Both the position numbers and the translations under genes were made by a program. Shown here in pieces: positions 9,201 through 16,408 of a DNA stretch of 42,339 nucleotides. Every line of letters starts with the position of its first letter. Positions within the stretch are counted from its first letter, which is position 1. The stretch comes from CAYZFD01 sp964477735. Lineage in GTDB: Bacteria; Bacteroidota; Bacteroidia; Flavobacteriales; Flavobacteriaceae. The stretch covers positions 1-42,339 of the forward strand of contig CAYZFD010000010.1 of NCBI GenBank assembly GCA_964477735.1, read 5' to 3'. Under the pieces are notes generated by a model that had not been told where the DNA came from, searched no databases, and saw nothing but the letters and a program-made list of their open reading frames with translations.

Positions 9201-9837
9201 AAACATGCCCATCAACTTCTTTGGCTATTACAGCCTACTAGATCCATTTATACATGGTTATTACAAAGTGGAAAAAGCTGAAAAAGCAGAGCAGTACTTT
9301 AAAACTCTAGAAACTATCTACCTCGATCGATTAAGGTATTACGGAACTTTAAGTCTTGAGGATCAGTATAAACTCGGAGAAACCATTATCACAGATGTTG
9401 AGCGATATCGAAGTTTGGTAGAACTGGTCATTTCTTTTGGAAAATCACCATTGCCAAAAGAGGCCGCCCAACATTTTTTAGCCGCCACTACACCGCTTAA
9501 AACACTTTATGGCGACTATGATTTCTATACTGTTCTTGTGCCCTTTCTTGAGGTCTTTTACAAAAATGACATTCCTGATATTGCTCAGCCACTATTTGAT
9601 AGCATCGCCAACGCCCTCGATGATCGCTTGTCTTTATTTGCTGGTATTCCTCCTGAACAACAAAGTGCATACCTGAAAAGCATCATGACAGAAATAAGCA
9701 GTTATAAAACACTATACGGATTGGCAGAAGAATTTGAAACGGAAAAACGCTTAGAAAAAATCAGACCTCAATACGAAAAGAGTCTCTCTGCATTTGATGC
9801 GCTATTTAACGCTGCAGATTTAGATAATATAAGGTAA
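6277..9837 (+). CDS. DUF2723 (GT117, protein O-mannosyltransferase-like) integral membrane protein
   Basis: This large 1186-residue protein of a Bacteroidota-typical family is classed with GT-C-fold glycosyltransferases (GT117). The N-terminal half has many hydrophobic segments, and an early extracytoplasmic motif SYWDCGEYIATS (about 34-45) is followed by GHPPGAPLY. The acidic residues there resemble the catalytic loop of protein O-mannosyltransferases. A large soluble region follows, with ERPFEPRERDYALVGSFY (about 590-607) and IFTIGDNDTFALWYAQE (about 682-698). The C-terminal 200-250 residues are helical and charged (EKFEKAEKVLDLGMEN), perhaps TPR-like. The frame extends 30 nt upstream to a TTG, but the ATG at 6277 begins a normal membrane-protein N-terminus and lies behind the likely promoter. 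The enzymatic role is inferred from the family; the acceptor substrate is unknown. Confidence 0.85.
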   Translation: MQERALKYGNLIVGWGVFIIALITFGLTVEPTASYWDCGEYIATSVKLQVGHPPGAPLYQMLGAFFAMFAQEAESIAISVNMMSVLASAFAVMFLFWNITHMLKRFVFKASHPNNSQLVLIWGAGLVGALSLTFSDSFWFNAVEAEVYAMATFILSLMFYLGLRWEQDLNTPRGDRWLVLIAFVVGLSFGVHFMGLLTIPAIGMLFFFKKYQKVNFKSFLIANVVSVAILLFIFKLLLPTTLAFFGKSEVFFVNTIGLPFNSGSIIAALIVISFFVWSLQYTRKIGWVNVQTGILCVLFILIGFSSWLMLPIRANANTVINENDPSDARSLLAYYNLEQYPETHLFYGPLFSDQYAGQDPEEPYVDGKPKFERDYKTQKYVVVNDWELSKINSNSQHVGLLPRMWSSEHAANYQRYYGFLDFSVKPAYRSEQQLVGRVQQFKQEVANGNVDADDYHNFLKQFGSYLNVEKPSFWSNLQYMLEYQMGYMYWRYFMWNFSGRQNDLKGEFSPLEGNWISGFDWLDSLRLGSQHQLPAEALQNKARNTYYMLPFLLGLVGLLFMFNKDQKRFWVLLLFFLFTGLALKVYLNERPFEPRERDYALVGSFYVYAMFIGLGVVGLFESLKKILNKRWLAPLVTVSCLLAVPTLMAFENWDDHDRSNRYTAQSTAKAYLDSVDENVGAIIFTIGDNDTFALWYAQEVEGYRTDVRSINTSLLHTDWYIDQTKRQTYESAPVTSKLNHNQYVYGTRDYIKYEPLLDSVRWDIKDFINWVASDNPRTRYKHLLKQYDVDLSNVPLGTQNLVYYPTNKIRVPVNKENVLKSGLVQPKDAGLIVDYIDIDLPTSGIYKAQIMMLDFLAQNDWKRPIYFTGGSFSDNEYIWMKEYLQLEGLVYKLVPIRTPSNPANPYEMGRIDSEKMYDIVMRWKWGNAKSPDIYHDPETRKNSISFRSNLMRLAEKLIEEEKFEKAEKVLDLGMENMPINFFGYYSLLDPFIHGYYKVEKAEKAEQYFKTLETIYLDRLRYYGTLSLEDQYKLGETIITDVERYRSLVELVISFGKSPLPKEAAQHFLAATTPLKTLYGDYDFYTVLVPFLEVFYKNDIPDIAQPLFDSIANALDDRLSLFAGIPPEQQSAYLKSIMTEISSYKTLYGLAEEFETEKRLEKIRPQYEKSLSAFDALFNAADLDNIR

Positions 9838-9841
9838 AGGA

Positions 9842-10138
9842 CTAAATAAAATCATTCATCAAGCTAATCAAAGTGTTGGCGTCTTGCTCTCCACTTTGTC
9901 GCCAAATCATTTCGCCTCCTTTGTAAATCATTAGGGTAGGCAATCCTTTAATTCGTAAGGCTTCGGCGAGTTCTTGGTTTTTGTCCACATCAATTTTCAC
10001 CACTTTACCCTTGTCTCCAATGGCTGCAGCAACGTCGCGCAACACAAGATGCATACCAGTGGAAGCCTCGTTCCACTCAGTGAAAAAGTCCAATAATATT
10101 GGACCTTCAGCATTAATTAAATCTCCAAATTTTGACAT
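9842..10138 (-). CDS. Thioredoxin-fold protein lacking the CXXC active site
   Basis: A 98-residue protein with a thioredoxin layout: LLDFFTEWNEAS (strand then active-site loop, about 15-26), VVKIDVDKNQELAEALRIKGLPTLMIYKGGE (the cis-Pro loop GLPTL is intact) and a final helix. Where thioredoxins carry WCGPC this protein has WNEAS, and it contains no cysteine at all. It therefore cannot do dithiol chemistry and is probably a binding or chaperone-like adaptor; I recall similar cysteine-free homologues in other flavobacteria. It has its own -7 box (10169-10176) and ends 4 nt from the convergent DUF2723 gene. Confidence 0.82.
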   Translation of the reverse strand: MSKFGDLINAEGPILLDFFTEWNEASTGMHLVLRDVAAAIGDKGKVVKIDVDKNQELAEALRIKGLPTLMIYKGGEMIWRQSGEQDANTLISLMNDFI

Positions 10139-10168
10139 TTGATTTGTAAATTAACACAATCTATGCGG

Positions 10169-10176
10169 CAAAAATA
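10169..10176 (-). promoter_or_regulatory. Putative -7 box of the thioredoxin-fold gene
   Basis: The minus strand reads TATTTTTG (exact TAnnTTTG), 30 nt before the ATG at 10138. No distinct -33 TTG is seen. Confidence 0.45.
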
Positions 10177-10188
10177 CGAAATCCTTGC

Positions 10189-11415
10189 CTAAAGTGTTTG
10201 ATTTTGACGTTTTTTCAATCGAATTACGGTGATTTCGGGCCATATTCCAACCCGCCCTGGGTAGGCCAAATAGCCAAATCCTCTGTTCACGTTGAGCCAA
10301 CGGCCAGCTTCATGATATAGCCCTGCCCATCTTGGGTAACGCCATTTTACAGGACTCCACTTGATCAAACCTGGAATTTCAATCCCAAATTGCATGCCGT
10401 GCGTGTGGCCACTCAATGTGAGGTGAATATGATCTTTGTGGGGAAGTACTTTGGCGTCCCAGTGCGAGGGGTCGTGACTCATTAAAATTTTAAATACTTT
10501 TGGATCAATCCCTTCTAAGGCCTTATCTAAGTCCCCAGCTTTTTTAAAGCGCCCTTTGCCCCAATTTTCTACCCCTACTAACCCAATCTTTTGGCCTTCT
10601 CTTTCTAAATATCTATGGCTGTTTTGTAAAACCTGAAAGCCTATTTTTCGCTGCCACTCAATAAGTTTTTCTAAGTTTTCGATTTTATCATCTATGGAAT
10701 CCCACGACACATAATCGCCATAATCGTGATTGCCCAAAACAGAAAACATACCGTCGGGGGCATGAAGTTTTCCAAACACCTCCATCCAAGGCAACAATTC
10801 CTCAGAGCGATTGTTCACCATATCGCCCGTAAACAACAACAAGTCAGATTGTTGTTCATTGATGAGGTCAACTGCATAGGCTATCTTATCAGGGTTGTCT
10901 AAACTTCCGCTATGAATGTCTGAAATTTGTGTGATTTGATAGCCATCAAAAGCTTCGGGTAAATCATCGAATTCAAGATTATAACGAAGTACTTTGAAAT
11001 TATACTTTCCTTTAAACATGCCATAAAGAAGGGAAGCAAAAGGTATTGCTGTTAGGCCTAAAGCTAGTTGGCTTAGAACAAGTCGTCGGCTGGGCATATG
11101 GAAATTTGAAGCTTCCCCAAACCAAAATCGGTAGGTGGTGGTAGCTATACGAAAAATATCCTCGGCAAGTAAAAAAATAATCGTGATTAGTTTGGGCACT
11201 ATCATGCTGATAAACAAGCCAATGGCCCACATCGTGTGTAGTGAAAACTGGGCGCGACGAGCTCCAGTAAACTGATAAAATAGAAAAAAATAAACCGCAG
11301 CACTAACAATGCCATAGAGCATGAGCCCCCATCGGTTAAGATGAATTGTTCGAAGGGATTGATAGAAATAAATTTCAATCAAGAGCAAAATGCCATAAAA
11401 GAATAGCCAGCGCAT
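10189..11415 (-). CDS. Membrane-anchored metallophosphoesterase (YkuE/calcineurin-like)
   Basis: A 408-residue protein with three hydrophobic segments in the first 90 residues, then a twin-arginine-like SRRLVLSQLALGL segment (about 108-120). The calcineurin-like domain carries all the metal-binding motifs: SDIHSG (about 165), GDMVNN (about 198), LGNHDYG (about 224), SHDPSHW (about 302) and SGHTHGMQFG (about 331). The catalytic domain is expected outside the cytoplasmic membrane. Relatives include UDP-diacylglucosamine or phosphodiester hydrolases, but the substrate cannot be told from sequence. It is the upstream neighbour of the thioredoxin-fold gene on the same strand, separated by 50 nt and a separate -7 box. 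Confidence 0.88.
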   Translation of the reverse strand: MRWLFFYGILLLIEIYFYQSLRTIHLNRWGLMLYGIVSAAVYFFLFYQFTGARRAQFSLHTMWAIGLFISMIVPKLITIIFLLAEDIFRIATTTYRFWFGEASNFHMPSRRLVLSQLALGLTAIPFASLLYGMFKGKYNFKVLRYNLEFDDLPEAFDGYQITQISDIHSGSLDNPDKIAYAVDLINEQQSDLLLFTGDMVNNRSEELLPWMEVFGKLHAPDGMFSVLGNHDYGDYVSWDSIDDKIENLEKLIEWQRKIGFQVLQNSHRYLEREGQKIGLVGVENWGKGRFKKAGDLDKALEGIDPKVFKILMSHDPSHWDAKVLPHKDHIHLTLSGHTHGMQFGIEIPGLIKWSPVKWRYPRWAGLYHEAGRWLNVNRGFGYLAYPGRVGIWPEITVIRLKKRQNQTL

Positions 11416-11426
11416 ATTTTTTTTGG

Positions 11427-11434
11427 CAAAGTTA
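11427..11434 (-). promoter_or_regulatory. Putative -7 box of the metallophosphoesterase gene
   Basis: The minus strand reads TAACTTTG (exact TAnnTTTG), 11 nt before the ATG at 11415. Confidence 0.45.
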
Positions 11435-11507
11435 AACGCATTTTTGAATTGACCATTTTATGTAGAAACCCAGAAAAAACACTAACAGGGCTTTGCTTTT
11501 TTGTTCG

Positions 11508-11515
11508 TACTTTTG
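11508..11515 (+). promoter_or_regulatory. Putative -7 box of polA
   Basis: TACTTTTG matches TAnnTTTG exactly, 22 nt before the polA ATG. No TTG is seen at the expected -33 distance. Confidence 0.5.
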
Positions 11516-11537
11516 AAAGCTACACAACAAAACGGCT

Positions 11538-14357
11538 ATGTCTAAACAACAACGACTTTTTCTTTTAGATGCCTATGCGCTAATTTTTAGGGGTTATTAT
11601 GCTTTTATTAAAAATCCAAGAATCAATTCCAAAGGCATGGACACCAGCGCCATTATGGGGTTTATGAATTCCTTATTGGATGTGATACGTCGTGAAAAAC
11701 CCGATCACCTTGCGGTGGCCTTCGACAAGGGAGGTTCGAAGGTTAGATCAGAAATGTTCGAAGCCTATAAGGCCAATAGAGATGAAACACCAGAAGCCAT
11801 TAAAATTGCAGTGCCTTACATTCAAGAAATCTTGAAGGCTATGCACATTCCCATCGTTGAAAAAGCGGGATTTGAAGCTGATGACCTTATAGGAACCCTG
11901 TCAAAACAAGCCGAAAGAGAAGGTTTTGCCGTGTATATGGTTACTCCCGACAAAGATTTTGCACAATTGGTGAGTGAAAATATTTTTATGTACCGCCCTG
12001 CACGCATGGGCAACGGCATAGAAATTTGGGGCATTCCAGAAGTTCAAGAAAAATTTGAGGTCAGTCACCCCGAACAAGTGATCGACTTTTTAGGCATGAT
12101 GGGAGATGCGGTTGATAATATTCCTGGACTCCCAGGCGTAGGAGAAAAAACAGCCAAAAAGTTTATTGCTACCTATGGATCTATGGAAGCCCTATTAGAA
12201 AACACGCATGAACTAAAAGGCAAAATCAAAGAAAAAATTGAGGAAAATAAGGCCCTAGGGTTGCTTTCAAAAAAGCTGGCCACCATTCTTCTCGATGCAC
12301 CAGTTCAGTTCGATGAAAAAGACTTTCAGTTAGATCCTCCAGACATAGAAAAGGTCGAAAACCTATTTCAAGAGCTTGAATTTAGAAGAATGACGGAGAC
12401 TTTTCAAAGAATTTTTGGCAACGACCCAGCCCCTAAAAGTGAAAACAAACCCGACATGGCTCCAACAACTCAAACCAATGCCGTTCAACAATTTGACTTG
12501 TTTCACCAACCTGGAAGTGGAACTATAGCCGAAAATAGCACACTTAAAAACTTAGAAAACACCCCACACCATTACCAGGCCATTACAACGCCGATGGCTT
12601 TGAACATGATGATAAAAAACATGATGCTCCAAACCCATGTTTGTTTTGACACCGAAACCACGAGCCTTAATGCCATTGGTGCCGAATTGGTGGGAATTGC
12701 TTTTAGTTGGGAGGCCCACAAAGGATATTATGTTCCCTTTCCTGATGACAAAACACAATGCCTCGCCCTACTCGAAACATTAAAACCTTTTTTTGAAGCA
12801 AAGCAAATCACCAAAATAGGTCAAAATTTAAAATACGACATTAAAGTGCTGGCCAATTATAACATTGAAGTTCAGGGACCATTTTTTGATACCATGCTTG
12901 CGCATTACCTCATCAACCCCGACATGCGCCACAATATGGATGTGTTGGCAGAAACCTATTTGGGCTATCAACCCCAGCCAATTAGCAGCTTGATTGGAAA
13001 AAAAGGGAAAAATCAAAAATCGATGCGTGAAGTGCCTTTAGCCTCTCAAGTGGAATATGCTGTTGAAGATGCTGACATAACTTTTCAGTTGCACCAACAT
13101 TTTCAAGCCGAATTGGAGAAAGCTGCGCTTCATAGTCTTTTTGAAAAAATAGAGTTGCCCCTAATGCCAGTGTTGGCAGACATGGAAAGGACTGGGATTC
13201 GGATAGATTCTGAATATTTGTCGAGCCTATCGAAACAATTCACAAAAGAAGCTGATATGCTTGAGCAAAAAATATACGCTCAGGCAGGTGAAACATTTAA
13301 TTTGGCTTCTCCTAAACAATTGGGTGTTGTATTGTTTGAAAACATGAAGTTGGTCGAAAAGCCAAAAAAAACGAAGACAGGACAATATTCGACCGCCGAA
13401 GATGTGCTTTCCTATTTGGCAAAAGATCATGAGATCATCGCCAACATCCTAGAATGGCGATCTTTACAAAAATTAATTAGTACCTATGTTGATGCATTGC
13501 CCAAAGAAGTTCATCCCAAAACAGGGCGTGTGCACACCATATACAACCAAGCTGTTGCAGCCACCGGCCGGCTGAGCAGTAACCATCCCAACCTTCAGAA
13601 TATTCCCATCAGAACCACAAGGGGTCGTGAAATTCGACGGGCCTTTATTGCCAAAGATGATCAACACTGCATATTGGCGGCCGACTATTCTCAGATTGAG
13701 CTAAGAATTATTGCGGCCCTCAGCGAAGATCAAAGCATGATTGAAGCATTTCTAAACAAACAAGACATCCACGCTGCGACGGCATCAAAAGTTTTTGGTG
13801 TTCCACTAAACGCAGTAACTCGTGAGCAAAGAAGTCATGCAAAAACAGTCAATTTTGGCATTATTTATGGCGTTTCTGCATTTGGTTTAAGCAACCAAAC
13901 CAGCCTAAGTCGAGCTGAGTCAAAAGATTTAATTGAAACCTATTTTGAAACCTACCCAGCTTTAAAACAATATATCAGCAATCAAGTGAACCTAGCGCGT
14001 GAAAATGGTTATGTCGAAACCGTCATGGGGCGACGCCGCTATCTAAAAGATATTCATTCTCGCAACCAGGTGGTGCGTGGTGCTGCCGAACGCAATGCTG
14101 TGAACGCTCCCATTCAGGGAAGTGCGGCCGACATCATCAAATTGGCGATGTTGGGCATTCATCAGAAAATGAAAGCTGAGGGATTTTCTTCTAAAATGTT
14201 ACTTCAAGTTCATGATGAGCTTGTTTTTGAAGTGGCACTAAACGAACTTGAGTCGCTAACCTTGTTGATTCGTCAAGAAATGGAACAGGCGTTCCCTCTA
14301 AAAGTACCATTAGAAGTTGAAATTGGCACAGGACCCAATTGGCTGTCTGCACATTAG
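11538..14357 (+). CDS. polA: DNA polymerase I
   Basis: PolA carries out gap filling in repair and removal of Okazaki primers. All three domains are present in 939 residues. The 5'-3' exonuclease (1 to about 290) has FLLDAYALIFRGYYA and GFEADDLIGTL. The 3'-5' exonuclease (about 350-545) has an intact catalytic set: FDTETTSL near 370, KIGQNLKYD and YAVEDADIT, so proofreading should be active. The polymerase domain has motif A AADYSQIELRI near 714, motif B HAKTVNFGIIYG near 766-777 and motif C QVHDELVFEV near 890. Length and order are normal for the family. It stands alone between the divergent metallophosphoesterase gene and the rplM operon. Confidence 0.98.
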   Translation: MSKQQRLFLLDAYALIFRGYYAFIKNPRINSKGMDTSAIMGFMNSLLDVIRREKPDHLAVAFDKGGSKVRSEMFEAYKANRDETPEAIKIAVPYIQEILKAMHIPIVEKAGFEADDLIGTLSKQAEREGFAVYMVTPDKDFAQLVSENIFMYRPARMGNGIEIWGIPEVQEKFEVSHPEQVIDFLGMMGDAVDNIPGLPGVGEKTAKKFIATYGSMEALLENTHELKGKIKEKIEENKALGLLSKKLATILLDAPVQFDEKDFQLDPPDIEKVENLFQELEFRRMTETFQRIFGNDPAPKSENKPDMAPTTQTNAVQQFDLFHQPGSGTIAENSTLKNLENTPHHYQAITTPMALNMMIKNMMLQTHVCFDTETTSLNAIGAELVGIAFSWEAHKGYYVPFPDDKTQCLALLETLKPFFEAKQITKIGQNLKYDIKVLANYNIEVQGPFFDTMLAHYLINPDMRHNMDVLAETYLGYQPQPISSLIGKKGKNQKSMREVPLASQVEYAVEDADITFQLHQHFQAELEKAALHSLFEKIELPLMPVLADMERTGIRIDSEYLSSLSKQFTKEADMLEQKIYAQAGETFNLASPKQLGVVLFENMKLVEKPKKTKTGQYSTAEDVLSYLAKDHEIIANILEWRSLQKLISTYVDALPKEVHPKTGRVHTIYNQAVAATGRLSSNHPNLQNIPIRTTRGREIRRAFIAKDDQHCILAADYSQIELRIIAALSEDQSMIEAFLNKQDIHAATASKVFGVPLNAVTREQRSHAKTVNFGIIYGVSAFGLSNQTSLSRAESKDLIETYFETYPALKQYISNQVNLARENGYVETVMGRRRYLKDIHSRNQVVRGAAERNAVNAPIQGSAADIIKLAMLGIHQKMKAEGFSSKMLLQVHDELVFEVALNELESLTLLIRQEMEQAFPLKVPLEVEIGTGPNWLSAH

Positions 14358-14390
14358 TCAATATTTCATCATCAATTTTTTTTTATTCTG

Positions 14391-14421
14391 TTTGCAAAAC
14401 ACGTGATAAGTTGTACATTTG
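14391..14421 (+). promoter_or_regulatory. Promoter of the rplM-rpsI-rpsB-tsf operon
   Basis: TTTG at 14391-14394, 19 bases, then TACATTTG at 14414-14421: a full match to the Bacteroidota promoter. The start would be near 14427, giving a leader of about 50 nt. That leader holds a stem pairing AAAGCAC with GTG-CTTT (about 14432-14452, one bulged G), a possible site for ribosomal-protein feedback. Confidence 0.7.
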
Positions 14422-14477
14422 CAGCCCGATTGAAAGCACCTGAGTGGCTTTTAATCTGTAAATAAAAACACATCATA

Positions 14478-14933
14478 GTGGACACATTGAGTTATAAAAC
14501 CGTTTCGGCCAATGCCAATACCGCTGACAAGCAGTGGGTTTTGGTAGATGCAAACGGCCAAACATTAGGACGCATGGCCTCTAAAGTGGCCAAGTTGCTT
14601 CGCGGAAAACACAAACCTTCTTTCACCCCTCATGTTGATTGTGGAGATAACGTAATTGTTATCAACGCAGAAAAAATCAATTTGACTGGAAGCAAATGGG
14701 ATCAAAAAACATACATCCGACACACCGGATACCCTGGTGGTCAACGTAGCCTAACGGCCACTGAGTTGTATGCAAAAGATCCTATTCGTTTGGTTGAGAA
14801 ATCTGTGAAAGGAATGTTGCCTAAAAACAAATTAGGTGCAGATTTGTTTCGAAACCTAAAGGTTTATGCTGGAGCATCGCACAAGCATGAAGCTCAAAAC
14901 CCAACCACTGTTAATTTAAATGATTTTAAATAG
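14478..14933 (+). CDS. rplM: 50S ribosomal protein L13
   Basis: The 151-residue protein matches bacterial L13, with WVLVDANGQTLGRMASKVAKLLRGKHKP (about 20-47), a GDNVIVINAEKI strand and HTGYPGG (about 83-89), followed by VKGMLPKNKLG. Translation starts at GTG (14478), since the next in-frame methionine would remove conserved sequence. The protein binds 23S rRNA early in 50S assembly. The rpsI ATG follows its TAG directly with no spacer, as in the widespread rplM-rpsI pair. Confidence 0.97.
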   Translation: MDTLSYKTVSANANTADKQWVLVDANGQTLGRMASKVAKLLRGKHKPSFTPHVDCGDNVIVINAEKINLTGSKWDQKTYIRHTGYPGGQRSLTATELYAKDPIRLVEKSVKGMLPKNKLGADLFRNLKVYAGASHKHEAQNPTTVNLNDFK

Positions 14934-15320
14934 ATGGAAACCATTCATAAAATAGGACGAAGAAAAACCGCTGTTGCTAGAGTTTATTTGTCTGAAGGCA
15001 AAGGCGAAATTCAGGTGAATAACCAAGCCTTAGAAGCTTATTTTACCACAGCGACTTTGCAATATAAAGTAAAGCAACCCCTCAACCTAGTAGAAAAACT
15101 TGATCAATACAACGTTTCTGCCTCGGTTGTTGGCGGTGGTTTTAACGGACAAGCTGAAGCTGTTCGCATGGCGATTTCGAGAGCTTTGTGTGAGATTGAT
15201 GCTGAGCACCGTCTCGTATTGAAACCCGAAGGTCTGCTAACTAGAGATCCTCGAATGGTGGAACGTAAAAAATTCGGTCAGAAAAAAGCCCGTAAGAAGT
15301 TCCAATTCTCAAAACGTTAA
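14934..15320 (+). CDS. rpsI: 30S ribosomal protein S9
   Basis: At 128 residues the length is normal. Typical S9 features are IGRRKTAVARVYLSEGKGEIQVN at the N-terminus, VVGGGFNGQAEAVRMAISRAL in the centre, and the basic tail KKFGQKKARKKFQFSKR, which reaches the ribosomal P site. It starts on the base after the rplM stop, so the two are translationally coupled. Confidence 0.98.
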   Translation: METIHKIGRRKTAVARVYLSEGKGEIQVNNQALEAYFTTATLQYKVKQPLNLVEKLDQYNVSASVVGGGFNGQAEAVRMAISRALCEIDAEHRLVLKPEGLLTRDPRMVERKKFGQKKARKKFQFSKR

Positions 15321-15376
15321 TCCGCCACTTTTGGTGGAAATCGATCATTCAATTATTGTATAACCCTGTTGTCGTA

Positions 15377-15464
15377 GTTCGCCTGGGCGAACGTTAGTTT
15401 AGCATCTAAATGTCTTCCTAAAAACAAAAAAAGGCATTGCTAAATACACGGAACGTAAACTAAA
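15377..15464 (+). promoter_or_regulatory. Structured RNA leader before rpsB
   Basis: The 148-nt rpsI-rpsB spacer holds clear RNA structure. Hairpin 1 is GTTCGC-CTGG-GCGAAC (15377-15392). Hairpin 2 pairs TTTAGCA (15398-15404) with TGCTAAA (15438-15444) and, inside it, ATGTCTT (15410-15416) with AAGGCAT (15431-15437). TTAGTTTA (15394-15401) is also perfectly complementary to TAAACTAA (15456-15463), which ends 5 nt before the rpsB ATG (15469). That pairing shares four bases with hairpin 2, so the full 8-bp form and hairpin 2 exclude each other. This is the layout expected for autogenous control by S2; function is inferred. Confidence 0.6.
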
Positions 15465-15468
15465 AAAA

Positions 15469-16383
15469 ATGACAAAAGTAGAAGTAAAAACCCTCCTAGA
15501 AGCTGGTGTCCATTTTGGTCACCTCACCCGCAAGTGGAATCCAAGCATGGCGCCCTACATTTATATGGAGCGCAATGGTATACACATCATCAACCTGTAT
15601 AAAACAGTAGCCAAAATTGAAGAAGCAAGAAAGGCCTTGAACAAAATTGCTGCTTCAGGTAGAAAAATTCTATTTGTGGCCACAAAAAAACAAGCCAAAG
15701 ACATTGTTTCTGAAAAAGTTGGCCAAGTGAACATGCCTTATATCACAGAGCGTTGGCCTGGGGGTATGCTCACAAACTTTGTGACCATTCGCAAAGCTGT
15801 AAAGAAAATGGCAGCAATCGATCGAATGAAAAAAGACGGTACTTTTGAGACCCTTTCGAAAAAAGAAAAATTACAAGTTGACCGTTTACGTGCTAAGCTT
15901 GAGAAAAACCTAGGCTCTATCTCTGACATGACACGCTTGCCAGGCGCCCTTTTTGTTGTAGATACCATGCGCGAGCACATCGCCATTAAAGAGGCCCAAA
16001 AGCTTAACATTCCCATTTTCGCCATGGTCGATACCAACTCTGATCCAAGAGATGTAGATTATGTAGTTCCTGCCAATGACGATGCTTCAAAATCAATTGA
16101 CCTCATCATGAGTCTTATGACAGAGGCGATTGCCGAAGGACTGGCAGAACGCAAAAACGAAAAAGCACAGACCGATGAAGATGAAGTTGCAGCAAAGCAA
16201 GCTTTAGAAACTGACGGAGACGATCAGGATGAAATTGATGATACTAGCAAAGTTGACAAATTGGTTTCATTAATTGAAGAGGAAGATGAAATCGAGAAAA
16301 AGGTCGTTCAGAAAAAAGATGACAAAAAGGTAGCATCAGCCAACAAAAAAGGTGCTAAAAAACCATCTAAATCCGAAGAATAA
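15469..16383 (+). CDS. rpsB: 30S ribosomal protein S2 with long charged C-terminal tail
   Basis: The first 225 residues are canonical S2: LLEAGVHFGHLTRKWNPSMAPYIY, HIINLYKT, ITERWPGGMLTNF, LPGALFVVDTMREHIAIKEAQKLNIP and the VDTNSDPRDVDYVVPANDDASKSI stretch. The total of 304 residues exceeds the usual 230-260. The extra C-terminal part (about 228-304) is low-complexity, first acidic (DEDE, DGDDQDEIDD, EEEDEIE) and then lysine-rich (KKDDKKVASANKKGAKKPSK). Such tails vary among Bacteroidota and are probably disordered. Tsf follows at 16409, the standard rpsB-tsf pair. Confidence 0.97.
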   Translation: MTKVEVKTLLEAGVHFGHLTRKWNPSMAPYIYMERNGIHIINLYKTVAKIEEARKALNKIAASGRKILFVATKKQAKDIVSEKVGQVNMPYITERWPGGMLTNFVTIRKAVKKMAAIDRMKKDGTFETLSKKEKLQVDRLRAKLEKNLGSISDMTRLPGALFVVDTMREHIAIKEAQKLNIPIFAMVDTNSDPRDVDYVVPANDDASKSIDLIMSLMTEAIAEGLAERKNEKAQTDEDEVAAKQALETDGDDQDEIDDTSKVDKLVSLIEEEDEIEKKVVQKKDDKKVASANKKGAKKPSKSEE

Positions 16384-16408
16384 ACGCAAAACACATAAGA
16401 ATTTCAAC

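Noticed and set aside
15323..15337. CCAC/GTGG stem after rpsI as a terminator
   Set aside because: Only a 4-bp stem and no T-run; rpsB is probably read through from rplM-rpsI.
16352..16408. Upstream start for tsf overlapping rpsB
   Set aside because: It would add 19 basic residues before the conserved MVKIT start and overlap the rpsB end by 32 bases.
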